From: an uncultured Porphyromonadaceae bacterium
GTDB lineage: Bacteria; Bacteroidota; Bacteroidia; Bacteroidales; Muribaculaceae
DNA length: 40,036 bases
Direction: 5' to 3'
Assembly: GCA_902491515.1 (NCBI GenBank)
Contig: CABUIC010000025.1
Span: 1-40,036 of the forward strand
Below, piece after piece: positions 22,440 to 30,600 of the stretch (the stretch's first letter is position 1; each line of letters begins with the position of its first letter). A program made the position numbers and the translations under genes. Below the pieces are notes generated by a model, which worked only from the letters and a program-made list of their open reading frames with translations, had not been told where the DNA came from and did not search any database.

Positions 22440-25400
22440 TTATAGGAAAGTCTCGGAGATTATAATTGAAGGAGTGCCTATTTCGGTCTTGTCGGCCGCA
22501 GAAGATGTGTCGTTATGATATTCTTCTACGAGTTCAGCAATACGCCCGGCAAGGATACGCGCATCTTGTTTCATTTTCAAGCGGTCGTTCTTATACTCCT
22601 GTGAGATGGTTTTAAGTGTTTTGGGTAAGCGGGAATATGTACCCTCTTTCAGATAAGTGCGAAGAATGTTGCAATCTCTGCTGAGTGTGGAGTCCTCGCA
22701 CACTTGCATGAGGCTGCGAAGAAACTTGTCAGCTGCTTGCGCTGTCTTGTCAAGATTGGCAGTCTGAATTGAATTGCTGTCGGTTTGGGTCTGCAATTCA
22801 TCGCGGAATTGATTAACGGCCCTGTTGACGTGCAGGTAATGAGTTTCATCGGGGACTCCCGCGGCTTGTTCTTCCGGCTTGGCTTTGAGATATGCGACTG
22901 CCGAAAGGAAATCCATAGCTTCGGGCCGTAATTCACCTTTGATGTGATAAAACTCCGTTTTGAGTTTTGTCGCAACATAAACGATGGTTTCGCCGGAATG
23001 TTTTCCTGTATCACGCATTACTCTGCTCTTGAGCGGTAATGCCTTGATACGATGATACCACTCGCGATCGGTATTATAGAGATGGCGAAGTTCGCGGAGC
23101 AAGGCGATTTTCTTGTCTACGACATCACGCACATTGGAGTCAAAGAGCTGAAAATCTTTGACGATTTCTTCGCGAGAATAAATCTGTGCATCCTCACCAA
23201 ACGCGGAGTGAAAACCTTGAAGTTTGATGAGCGCGTTTTTATATAGCTGAATTTCTTTGTCACCCTCCTTAGAAGGATAGAACATGTAGTTGTATATGTT
23301 ATCGGCAACAGAACCGATACGGTTTACACGTCCGATTCGTTGCATAAGCCTTGAAGCATTCCATGGTGAATCGTAATTTACTATCACATTGGAGCGGTGA
23401 AGATTGACGCCCTCTGCAAGTACATCTGACGTGATTATAATGGAGTATTTGTCCTTCTGCTCTCCTACCGGTACGTTTGCATCGAAGTTTTCTTTGATGC
23501 AACTGAAAAGAGCCTTACGGTTAGATGCCGAAACTCGAAGCACGTCTGTTCTGCCAAGTTGCTCGGTAAAATATTCATAAAGATAGTTGACGGTATCAAC
23601 GCTTTCCGAGAATATTACGAGCTTGCCGGTAGGATTGATGGAGTTATCGGTGAGAGTCGGAAGAATAGAAACAAACTTATCAAGTTTTGGGTCTTCTGTC
23701 ACGTTAGCCCACCGATTATTGAGCTGAATCAATAAATCACGGTCGCGGCGAAGCATTTCAATGAAGTTTTCATCAAAATCCTCTGCTTTATAAAGGAAGT
23801 CGCCGCGAGTGTAACCTTTTTCCTCGACTTTTGCAATAATTTCGTCAAGCTCCATGCCGCTGAACATCATATCTTTGATATTAAGTTCGGGGGCTATAAC
23901 GACCTTGTCCACGTCGAACATCTTAATCATATCCTCAGTGATACGAAGCAATGTGTTCAGGGACCTCTTGAAAGCGTAAAAACTGCTTTCAAGTCGTTTC
24001 ACCATGTGAACACGATAAATGCCGGCAAGGCTTTGTCCGATGTGAACGGCATTTTTATATCTGTCCCGGAACTCAGGCTTAAGGAACTCTACGGCACGGT
24101 AGCGAGCGTAAGTAAGATGCTCCGAAGCTTTTTCATCGGTCAAAGCGATTAGAGTATCAGTAAAATTTTGACAGAGGCTTTCTGTCAACTCATACGACTC
24201 ATCTTCCGGCGGAAGAATATGTGGAAACACGATACCTTGTCTTTCGAGGTCTTTTCGATAGTCAGGGTCATTCAAAATGTTATTACGGGTTCTACGCACA
24301 GTGACTTTATCAATGACCCTGTCTCGAATCTGAGCATATAATCTGTCAACTTCGGGACCGACATCGCGCGTATCTCGTTCGCGCATGAGTTTTTTGTAGT
24401 TGGCTATATGTTCTGCAAAGAACTGCTTTAGATTGGTAATGCCATCAATGGTTGAACGTTGTGCATCTTGAAATAGGAGAAGTTGATTAAGCAAATCGTC
24501 GGGGCGATTGTTGAGCGGTGTCGCCGAAAGAAGCATTACTTTCTTTCGGATAGACTTCAACAAGCCCGGATTAGTACAGGGCGATTTACAAATTTTTTGG
24601 AGTTCATCATAACGACCGGCGGTGTCGGAGCGGAACTGATGAGCCTCGTCCACTATAATAAGGTCGAATTCTTCTTTGTCGGCATACTGGTCGCGCCCTT
24701 CAAGAATTTTCGACAAACTGCCGTTTGTGATAAACTGAGCCTTTTTATAGATACCAAACAACTTGAAAGTGCTACGCCAGTTGTCTTCAAGTGCCGGAGG
24801 ATAGACCACGAGGATTTTGGTATTCTTTCCGTTTGCTTCGATAAAGCGCTTGGCAATCATCGTGGCAATCATAGTTTTGCCGAGACCGACAACGTCTGAA
24901 AGGAAAAGTCCGTTGTGCTGTAATAGCATTTGATAGCCTTGTATTACAGCGTCTTTCTGATATTTCAGTTCCTTCACTCCATCGGGAAGCTGAATATTGA
25001 AATCTTCCTCTACTTGATCGCCGAAGGCCTCGATAAGGACTTTGATGTAAATTTCATAAGGAGTCGGTTGATAACCGAAGTAAGTTCCATTAACCGGAGC
25101 TTCGAGGTCTTCGGGTTTCAAAGTAACACTTTGCGCCCATAACTTTTCAAATTCTTCGTGGCAAAAATGAACATCGTCATAGTCTTTCATTGCTACGTTG
25201 AGTTCATAACGAGGCGCTTGGCCGGTTCCGAGTCCTGGGTCTGAGATATTCGACGACCCCATTATAACCCAGCCATCAGAATTTTCATTATGAGTCTGCG
25301 GCAAGCATAGATAGAACTTTGCATGAAGATTTTTGTCGGGCATTATGCGAAGTTGCAAGCGACCGTCAACTATATCCTGACATAGTTGGAAAATGCCATC

Positions 25401-25718
25401 TTCAATTTCCTTAGAATAATTGGCATCAATAATATCCTGTCGGAATTGCTCGCTGTACAGCTGTTTAGCCTTTTCAGGCGCTTCGAGCATTTCCCAACCG
25501 AGATTATGTTTGCGGAAAATATTGTCTGCATTAATGCCAATTAAGATGCGAATATCTGAAATATCACCTAATTCTTTGCGAAGCTTAAAATAACCCGATG
25601 AGCGAAAATACCCAACCACTGCAAGGAATCTATCAAACGAGGACATAGCAGAAGCTATACCCTTTATTTTTTCAAAAAGGGTATTAGTAGTGGTATTATT
25701 GAAGAATTTGGTACTCAT
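22440..25718 (-). CDS. PLD-nuclease/SNF2-type helicase fusion
   Basis: A 1092-aa protein and the first gene of the AT-rich operon. The N-terminal phospholipase-D-like domain (about 1-200) has a single HxK motif (LHAKFY, His 132/Lys 134) followed by MGSSNISDPG. This suggests a BfiI-like site formed by two subunits. The SF2/SNF2 helicase core has FLSDVVGLGKTMIATMI (Walker A, about 275-282), IIVDEAHQFRS (DEAH, about 357-360), LLSATPLNNR, VIFSESVDTVNYLYEYF, ITSDVLAEGVNLHR and MQRIGRVNRIG. A C-terminal helical region follows. With the methylase it makes a restriction-like pair: ATP-driven translocation plus PLD cleavage. DISARM separates these functions into DrmC and DrmD; here they are fused and DrmA/DrmB are absent. 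Confidence 0.93.
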   Translation of the reverse strand: MSTKFFNNTTTNTLFEKIKGIASAMSSFDRFLAVVGYFRSSGYFKLRKELGDISDIRILIGINADNIFRKHNLGWEMLEAPEKAKQLYSEQFRQDIIDANYSKEIEDGIFQLCQDIVDGRLQLRIMPDKNLHAKFYLCLPQTHNENSDGWVIMGSSNISDPGLGTGQAPRYELNVAMKDYDDVHFCHEEFEKLWAQSVTLKPEDLEAPVNGTYFGYQPTPYEIYIKVLIEAFGDQVEEDFNIQLPDGVKELKYQKDAVIQGYQMLLQHNGLFLSDVVGLGKTMIATMIAKRFIEANGKNTKILVVYPPALEDNWRSTFKLFGIYKKAQFITNGSLSKILEGRDQYADKEEFDLIIVDEAHQFRSDTAGRYDELQKICKSPCTNPGLLKSIRKKVMLLSATPLNNRPDDLLNQLLLFQDAQRSTIDGITNLKQFFAEHIANYKKLMRERDTRDVGPEVDRLYAQIRDRVIDKVTVRRTRNNILNDPDYRKDLERQGIVFPHILPPEDESYELTESLCQNFTDTLIALTDEKASEHLTYARYRAVEFLKPEFRDRYKNAVHIGQSLAGIYRVHMVKRLESSFYAFKRSLNTLLRITEDMIKMFDVDKVVIAPELNIKDMMFSGMELDEIIAKVEEKGYTRGDFLYKAEDFDENFIEMLRRDRDLLIQLNNRWANVTEDPKLDKFVSILPTLTDNSINPTGKLVIFSESVDTVNYLYEYFTEQLGRTDVLRVSASNRKALFSCIKENFDANVPVGEQKDKYSIIITSDVLAEGVNLHRSNVIVNYDSPWNASRLMQRIGRVNRIGSVADNIYNYMFYPSKEGDKEIQLYKNALIKLQGFHSAFGEDAQIYSREEIVKDFQLFDSNVRDVVDKKIALLRELRHLYNTDREWYHRIKALPLKSRVMRDTGKHSGETIVYVATKLKTEFYHIKGELRPEAMDFLSAVAYLKAKPEEQAAGVPDETHYLHVNRAVNQFRDELQTQTDSNSIQTANLDKTAQAADKFLRSLMQVCEDSTLSRDCNILRTYLKEGTYSRLPKTLKTISQEYKNDRLKMKQDARILAGRIAELVEEYHNDTSSAADKTEIGTPSIIISETFL

Positions 25719-25791
25719 TTTTATAAAAAAGGGAACTTCCTTTGGTTAAGCGCAAATTTACGAATATTTTTCGAGACTGCTGCTCTGAATG

Positions 25792-25799
25792 CAAAGATA
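25792..25799 (-). promoter_or_regulatory. -7 box for the defence operon
   Basis: TATCTTTG on the minus strand is a full match to TAnnTTTG, 73 bp upstream of the helicase ATG. A second, weaker candidate (TAAATTTG, 25753-25760) lies closer. Neither has a TTTG at the correct -33 distance. Between box and gene lies a near-palindrome AAAGGAA-G-TTCCCTTT (25727-25743), which could be an operator. Confidence 0.5.
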
Positions 25800-25927
25800 A
25801 TATAAAGATGAGCAATATTGTGGCACATACTCGTTAAATAAAGCTAATTCGCGCACAATTCGGACGCCGAATGTGTAGATAAATCCACGCGGATTTGTGT
25901 TAAAGTTTATTGTAATAGCCTTTTTTG

Positions 25928-25959
25928 TTTGGGGGTTGGGAAATTATTACTTATCTTTG
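25928..25959 (+). promoter_or_regulatory. Bacteroidota promoter of bamD
   Basis: TTTG (25928-25931), a 20-nt spacer and TATCTTTG (25952-25959) match the Bacteroidota primary promoter exactly. The predicted leader is about 50 nt. A 6-bp inverted repeat, AAATCC-ACGC-GGATTT (25881-25896), lies just upstream, between this promoter and the divergent defence operon. Confidence 0.8.
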
Positions 25960-26016
25960 CATCTTGAAATACGAGCGTCCTACATGCGCCCGCATCTATT
26001 ATTCGTAAAAGCGACA

Positions 26017-26817
26017 ATGCAAAAATTCTTTCTCACGGCTCTCTTGGCTCTCCTACTTTGCTCCTGCGGCGAATACCAGCGCGTGCAGAAGAGCAACGAC
26101 TACGACTACAAGTTCGACTACGCCAAGCGTGCATACGAGGAAAAACGCTACGTCCAGGCCGCCACAATCCTCAAAGACTGCATCACCGTCTTCAAAGGCT
26201 CCGACAAGGCCGAGGAATCCCTCTTCCTCCTCGGAATGAGCCACTACGAGAACAAGGACTACCTCACAGCCGGGGCATACCTCAAGACCTACTACCAGCG
26301 CTATCCCAAAGGCAAGTACGCCGAGGACGCGCGCTTCTACACCGGCTACGGCTACTACCTCGACTCCCCCGACCCGCAGCTCGACCAGAGCGGCACCATC
26401 AAGGCCATCGAGGAGCTTCAGGGCTTCCTCGACTTCTTCCCCCGCTCCGACCGCGTCGGCATCGCCCAGAACGCCATCTTCGAGCTTCAGGACAAGCTCA
26501 CCCTCAAGCAGCTTCAGAACGCCCAGCTCTACTACAACCTCGGAAACTACATGGGCAACAACTTCGAAAGCTGCGTAATCGTGGCCCGCAACGCCATCAA
26601 GGACTATCCCTACTCGAAATACAAGGAGGACCTCGAACTCCTCATCCTCAAGGCCCGCTACCAGGAGGCAAGCATGAGCATCGACGAACGCAAGGCCGAC
26701 CGCTTCCGCGAAGTCGTCGACGAATACTACTCCTTCACAAACAACTATCCCGACAGCCCCCACCGCAACGAGGCCGAGAACATTTTCAAAATCGCGCGCA
26801 AGTACGTCAACGACTGA
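26017..26817 (+). CDS. bamD: Outer-membrane assembly lipoprotein BamD
   Basis: A 266-aa protein starting at MQKFFLTALLALLLCSCGEY, a lipoprotein signal with the lipobox Cys at position 17. I reject the longer in-frame extension, which runs through the promoter. The mature part is a string of TPR-like helices (DYAKRAYEEKRYVQAATILKD, SHYENKDYLTAGAYLKTYYQRYP, YSKYKEDLELLILKARY and YYSFTNNYPDS). BamD is the essential partner of BamA in folding outer-membrane beta-barrels. Length fits the family. It is followed after 67 bp by the omega-like RNA polymerase gene, an arrangement usual in Bacteroidota. Codon use is GC-rich, in contrast to the defence island next door. Confidence 0.95.
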   Translation: MQKFFLTALLALLLCSCGEYQRVQKSNDYDYKFDYAKRAYEEKRYVQAATILKDCITVFKGSDKAEESLFLLGMSHYENKDYLTAGAYLKTYYQRYPKGKYAEDARFYTGYGYYLDSPDPQLDQSGTIKAIEELQGFLDFFPRSDRVGIAQNAIFELQDKLTLKQLQNAQLYYNLGNYMGNNFESCVIVARNAIKDYPYSKYKEDLELLILKARYQEASMSIDERKADRFREVVDEYYSFTNNYPDSPHRNEAENIFKIARKYVND

Positions 26818-26884
26818 CCTCTCCCCCGCGCCGCCCACACACAGACAAAACAAACGGTATCATATATTCAACTCCTGAAAAAAG

Positions 26885-27217
26885 ATGATTGACTACAAGA
26901 AAACCAACGCCCCTCTCAACACCGTGACCCGCGACATGATCGAGCTCTCCAAGGACACCGGCAACGTCTACGAGACCGTCTGCATCATCGCCAAGCGCGC
27001 CAACGAAATCGCCGCCGAGATGAAGGGCGAACTCGACAAGAAGCTCCAGGAATTCTCGTCGCTCAACGACAACCTCGAAGAAGTCAACGAGAACCGCGAG
27101 CAAATCGAAATCTCCCGCTACTACGAGCGCCTTCCCAAGCCCACGCTCATCGCCACGCAGGAGTATCTCGACCACAAGCTCTACTTCCGCAAGAGCAAGA
27201 AACACGGGACAATCTAA
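26885..27217 (+). CDS. RNA polymerase Rpb6/omega-like subunit
   Basis: A 110-aa protein. Residues 15-50 (TRDMIELSKDTGNVYETVCIIAKRANEIA) match the helix-turn-helix core of the omega/Rpb6 family, which latches the beta-prime subunit during polymerase assembly. The remainder is helical and acidic, then ends in a basic tail (YFRKSKKHG), as in Bacteroidota homologues that lie next to bamD. A purine-rich GAAAAAAG directly precedes the ATG. No promoter is visible in the 67-bp gap, so it is probably co-transcribed with bamD and ends at the hairpin at 27244-27283. Confidence 0.85.
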   Translation: MIDYKKTNAPLNTVTRDMIELSKDTGNVYETVCIIAKRANEIAAEMKGELDKKLQEFSSLNDNLEEVNENREQIEISRYYERLPKPTLIATQEYLDHKLYFRKSKKHGTI

Positions 27218-27243
27218 TCCCCCCGTCCAGACATATCAACCGA

Positions 27244-27283
27244 CTGAACCGCCGGAGCGCCCGAAAGCGCCCCGGCGGTTCAG
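27244..27283 (+). terminator. Terminator of the bamD operon
   Basis: CTGAACCGCCGG (27244-27255) and CCGGCGGTTCAG (27272-27283) form a perfect 12-bp stem, with a smaller GCGC-GAAA-GCGC hairpin inside the loop. The tail is only TTTGA, so termination may be partial. It is 27 bp after the omega-like stop. Confidence 0.7.
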
Positions 27284-27309
27284 TTTGAGGGGGGAGAGGG
27301 GGAGTGAGG

Positions 27310-27372
27310 TAGGCCTGATAGGCCCGATAAGCCTTATAGGGCATATAGGGCCTATAAGGCCTATCGGGCAGC
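27310..27372. repeat. Degenerate tandem array with 9-bp period, TAGGCC core
   Basis: Seven consecutive 9-mers: TAGGCCTGA, TAGGCCCGA, TAAGCCTTA, TAGGGCATA, TAGGGCCTA, TAAGGCCTA and TCGGGCAGC. Because each core is near-palindromic, the array also folds into a large hairpin (27322-27342 with 27348-27369). It lies between the convergent bamD operon and the DUF3332 gene, ending 7 bp from the latter's stop, so it could serve as its transcript end. Confidence 0.85.
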
Positions 27373-27378
27373 CTATGC

Positions 27379-27936
27379 TTAGCGGGCGGCGAAGACGCCG
27401 GCGCCGGCCATCTGCTGGTAGGCCATGAGACCTGCCTGGGAGATTTCCACGGTGCGCCATTCGCGGCCGCCGTCAACGGGGAGGCTTACGTGGGTATCGT
27501 CCACGAAGGTGAAGAGCACGCCGCGGGCCGCGCCGTGGTTGATGTCGTAGCTCCAGGTCTGCTCCTCTTCGTTGAAGTCGAGACGGACGAAAGAGCCGTC
27601 GGTCTCGCCCTTGATGTTGTAGCCCGAGCCGTCCCATTCGACGAGGTAGCGCTCGCCGTTGGAGCCTTCAAGAACCTTGGAGCCGGCGGCCACGGGATTG
27701 GAACCGCTCCAGAACTCGATGCTGTTGAGGACCAGGACGTCGGCAAGGCCGCAGACCTCATAGACGGGAAGCACCCAGAAGGCGAAGAACACCAGTTCGT
27801 TCAGGAACTTGTTGCCGATGTTCTGGTTCCATGTCAGGAGGCGGTTTGTCAGCGAGAAGGAGCCGATGCAGGAGCTCGAGAGGAGGGCTCCGCAGAGAAG
27901 GCATACGAGTGCCACGCTAAGCTTGGTTTTTCTCAT
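27379..27936 (-). CDS. DUF3332-family lipoprotein
   Basis: A 185-aa protein with a lipoprotein signal (KLSVALVCLLCGALLSSSC, lipobox Cys 23). The segment after it (SFSLTNRLLTWNQNIGNKFLNELVFFAFWVLPVYEVCGLADVLVLNSIEFW) is the family hallmark and includes one membrane-embedded stretch. The C-terminal half is beta-rich and polar. DUF3332 proteins are common in Bacteroidota and their function is unknown. The gene lies 60 bp downstream of the MltF-like gene on the same strand, possibly in one transcript. Its 3' end abuts the 9-bp-period repeat array. Confidence 0.87.
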   Translation of the reverse strand: MRKTKLSVALVCLLCGALLSSSCIGSFSLTNRLLTWNQNIGNKFLNELVFFAFWVLPVYEVCGLADVLVLNSIEFWSGSNPVAAGSKVLEGSNGERYLVEWDGSGYNIKGETDGSFVRLDFNEEEQTWSYDINHGAARGVLFTFVDDTHVSLPVDGGREWRTVEISQAGLMAYQQMAGAGVFAAR

Positions 27937-27996
27937 AGGAAATGAATTGTTTGTTTCAGGGAGAATGATTGTTAACAGAAGGATTAGGGGACACGC

Positions 27997-29382
27997 TCAG
28001 GCCGGTATCTCCCGTCGGGCCTGGTCGTAGAAACTTGTGATACGCTTGACGTAGGCCACGGTCTCCGTAGCGCGGCAGTAGCCGTAGCGGACGTCGTCGG
28101 AGCGGTAGATTCTGGGGTTCATCTTCATCATCAGGGCCTTCTCGACGTTTCCGTCCCACTTCTCGGGGTCAAGGCCGTTTTTCCGGGCGAGGGAAATGGC
28201 GTCATAGATATGGGCGATTCCGACGTTGTATGCCGCGATGACGAACTTGAGGCGCTCGCCGTCGGAGGGGACGAGAGGCTTGAGATAGCCGTCGAGCTCG
28301 TTTATAAGGGCTGTGGCCACCTTCAGACTGATTTCCGGATTGTTCAGGCTGCGCGGGTTGGTGCGGTAACCCCGGGCGGTGGAGGGCATCACCTGCATGA
28401 GCCCGCGGGCTCCGACCCACGAGCGGGCGTTGGTGTTGAACTTGCTCTCCACGTAAGCCTGGGCAGCCATCAGACGCCAGTCCCAGCCGACCTTCGGGGC
28501 GTACTCCTTGAAAAGGTTGTCGTACTTGGAGATATACCCCTTCGAGAAGTCGAAACGGACTGTCGGAACGAACTTAGTCTGCTCGTAGTACCGCTTGAGG
28601 AGCTCCTTGTTGATTTCCTGCGGGGCGGCGGAGTCGAACCAGGCGTCAATCGAATCGGCGAGCCATTTTCTGTCGGGGGCGACGGCCCAGGCGGCGCGCT
28701 GCGGGAAGCTCACGGGCAGACTGACGTCGAGGTCGGGGTAGAAAGTGGCGTTGAGGCGTGCGATGTCGCTGTCGACAATCGTCAGTGGCAGCTCTCCGGA
28801 CGATACCTTTCCGATAAGGTCCTCGGTGATAATGGAATCGGCGTTGACTTCGTGGATGCGTATTCCGCCGCCGAGCTCGCTGTCGAGGTTCTGCAGGCGG
28901 CGGAGGAAACGGGAGTCGCTTTCGACGTACACGTCCTTGCCGACGAGCTCGGTGACGTCGTTGATTTCCGCCTCGCCGCGAATCCTGGGCTGTACGAGGA
29001 CCTGCTCGGTCTCAGACTCGGGACCGCACGGAAGCGCGAACTGCCTGTAGTGTGCCGTGACGGGCACACTGTAGGCAATAAGGTCGATTTTCCCGGAGTC
29101 GAGGAGGTTTACGGCCTTTGTGAGGCTCGACACCACCTTGAGGTCCAGCACCATGCCTTTCTGCGTTGCCAGCGAGTCCACGAGCGTGTAGTCGTAGCCC
29201 ATGGGCTCGTCGCGGTAAATGAAATAGCTCGTCGGGCCGTAGAGAGTGGCGACTCTGAGGGTGTCGGGCAGCGTCCCGGCTTCCCCGGACTTTCCGGAAG
29301 AAGATTCGGAGTGTCCGCCGCAGGCTGCCAGCCCGAAAATGGCCAGCGGGACGAGAAAGGCGAAAGCGTGACGGTGTTGCAT
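27997..29382 (-). CDS. MltF-like membrane-bound lytic murein transglycosylase
   Basis: A 461-aa lipoprotein (signal ending FGLAACGG, lipobox Cys 21). Residues about 35-270 form a periplasmic solute-binding (SBP_bac_3) domain (LRVATLYGPTSYFIYRDEPMG and MGYDYTLVDSLA). The C-terminal SLT domain (about 300-460) has AAQAYVESKFNTNARSWVGARG, in which the Glu of YVESKF is the expected catalytic acid. GLMQVMPSTARGYR and FVIAAYNVGIAHIYDA follow. It cleaves the glycan strands of peptidoglycan between N-acetylmuramic acid and N-acetylglucosamine, and the solute-binding part senses muropeptides in MltF. Domain order and length match MltF. It starts 43 bp after the purM stop. Confidence 0.93.
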   Translation of the reverse strand: MQHRHAFAFLVPLAIFGLAACGGHSESSSGKSGEAGTLPDTLRVATLYGPTSYFIYRDEPMGYDYTLVDSLATQKGMVLDLKVVSSLTKAVNLLDSGKIDLIAYSVPVTAHYRQFALPCGPESETEQVLVQPRIRGEAEINDVTELVGKDVYVESDSRFLRRLQNLDSELGGGIRIHEVNADSIITEDLIGKVSSGELPLTIVDSDIARLNATFYPDLDVSLPVSFPQRAAWAVAPDRKWLADSIDAWFDSAAPQEINKELLKRYYEQTKFVPTVRFDFSKGYISKYDNLFKEYAPKVGWDWRLMAAQAYVESKFNTNARSWVGARGLMQVMPSTARGYRTNPRSLNNPEISLKVATALINELDGYLKPLVPSDGERLKFVIAAYNVGIAHIYDAISLARKNGLDPEKWDGNVEKALMMKMNPRIYRSDDVRYGYCRATETVAYVKRITSFYDQARREIPA

Positions 29383-29425
29383 TGTCGGTGGTAGTATTCC
29401 GGCCGTCGCTCCGGGCCGGGGATTG

Positions 29426-30592
29426 TCAGTACTCGAAAGTGCCGAGTTCCGAGGTGATTGTCAGGCTGTTCTCCTTGGCCTCCTCCACCCTTCCGACAAC
29501 CTGCGCGGGGACGCCGTAGCATTCGGCGATCTCGATTATGCGGTCGGCGAGCGAGGGCTCGACGTAAATTTCCATGCGGTGGCCCATGTTGAACACCTTG
29601 TACATCTCCTTGGAGCTTGTGCCGCTCTGCTCCTGGATGAGGCGGAAGAGCGGGGGCACGGGGAAGAGATTATCCTTAATAACGTGCGCGCCCCTGACAA
29701 AGTTCAGGACCTTCGTCTGTGCGCCGCCGGAGCAGTGGACCATGCCGTCGATATGCCTGCGCATGTCGCTGAGTACGGCCTTGATTACGGGGGCGTAGGT
29801 GCGCGTGGGGGAAAGGACGAGCTTGCCCGCGCAGACGGGAGCGCCCTCTACAGGGTCGGTGAGGCCGCAGTGGCCGCTGTATACGAGCTCGACGGGGAGG
29901 GAGTTGTCGTAGCTCTCGGGGTATTTGGCGGCGAGGGAATGGTCGAAGACGTCGTGGCGCGCGGAGGTGAGGCCGTTGGAGCCCATTCCGCCGTTGTACT
30001 CCTTCTCGTAAGAGGCCTTCCCGTAAGAGGCGAGGCCAACGATAACGTCGCCGGGATGTATACGGGCATTGTCGATAACGTCAGCGCGGCGCATACGGCA
30101 AGCGACCGTGGAGTCGACGATGATGGTGCGGACGAGGTCGCCGACATCGGCGGTCTCTCCGCCGGTGGAGTAAATGCCCACGCCCTGGGCGCGGAGCTCC
30201 TCGAGGAGTTCCTCCGTGCCGTTGATGATAGCCGCGATGACCTCACCGGGGACGAGGCGCTTGTTTCGGCCTATTGTCGAGGAGAGAAGAATATTGTCCG
30301 TCGCGCCGACGCAGAGGAGGTCGTCGATGTTCATGATGAGGGAGTCCTGGGCGATGCCTTTCCAGACGGAGAGGTCGCCGGTCTCGCGCCAGTAGATGTA
30401 TGCGAGCGAGCTCTTTGTTCCTGCGCCGTCGGCGTGCATGATGTTGCACCAGTCGGCGTCGCCGCCGAGATAGTCGGCGACAATCTTGCAGAAAGCTCCG
30501 GGGAAAATACCCTTGTCGATGTTCTTGATTGCGTTGTGGACGTCTTCCTTTGATGCGGAGACGCCGCGGAGGTTGTAGCGCTGGTCGTCCAT
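29426..30592 (-). CDS. purM: Phosphoribosylformylglycinamidine cyclo-ligase (AIR synthase)
   Basis: A 388-aa protein. It closes the imidazole ring of formylglycinamidine ribonucleotide with ATP in purine synthesis. Supporting segments are NIMHADGAGTKSSLAYIYW, GIAQDSLIMNIDDLLCVGA, GVGIYSTGGETADVGDLVRTI, PGDVIVGLASYGK, HCSGGAQTKVLNF and MYKVFNMGHRMEIYV. The protein is longer than the approximately 345-aa E. coli PurM, as is usual for the Bacteroidota type. It starts 8 bp after the antiporter stop, so the two are probably in one transcript. It is cytosolic, and no riboswitch or PurR-like site is visible. Confidence 0.92.
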   Translation of the reverse strand: MDDQRYNLRGVSASKEDVHNAIKNIDKGIFPGAFCKIVADYLGGDADWCNIMHADGAGTKSSLAYIYWRETGDLSVWKGIAQDSLIMNIDDLLCVGATDNILLSSTIGRNKRLVPGEVIAAIINGTEELLEELRAQGVGIYSTGGETADVGDLVRTIIVDSTVACRMRRADVIDNARIHPGDVIVGLASYGKASYEKEYNGGMGSNGLTSARHDVFDHSLAAKYPESYDNSLPVELVYSGHCGLTDPVEGAPVCAGKLVLSPTRTYAPVIKAVLSDMRRHIDGMVHCSGGAQTKVLNFVRGAHVIKDNLFPVPPLFRLIQEQSGTSSKEMYKVFNMGHRMEIYVEPSLADRIIEIAECYGVPAQVVGRVEEAKENSLTITSELGTFEY

Positions 30593-30600
30593 GTGCTTTG

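Noticed and set aside
16925..25900. Integrative element with integrase and att sites
   Set aside because: The AT-rich island suggests transfer, but no integrase, transposase, tRNA target or matching direct repeats at its ends could be found.
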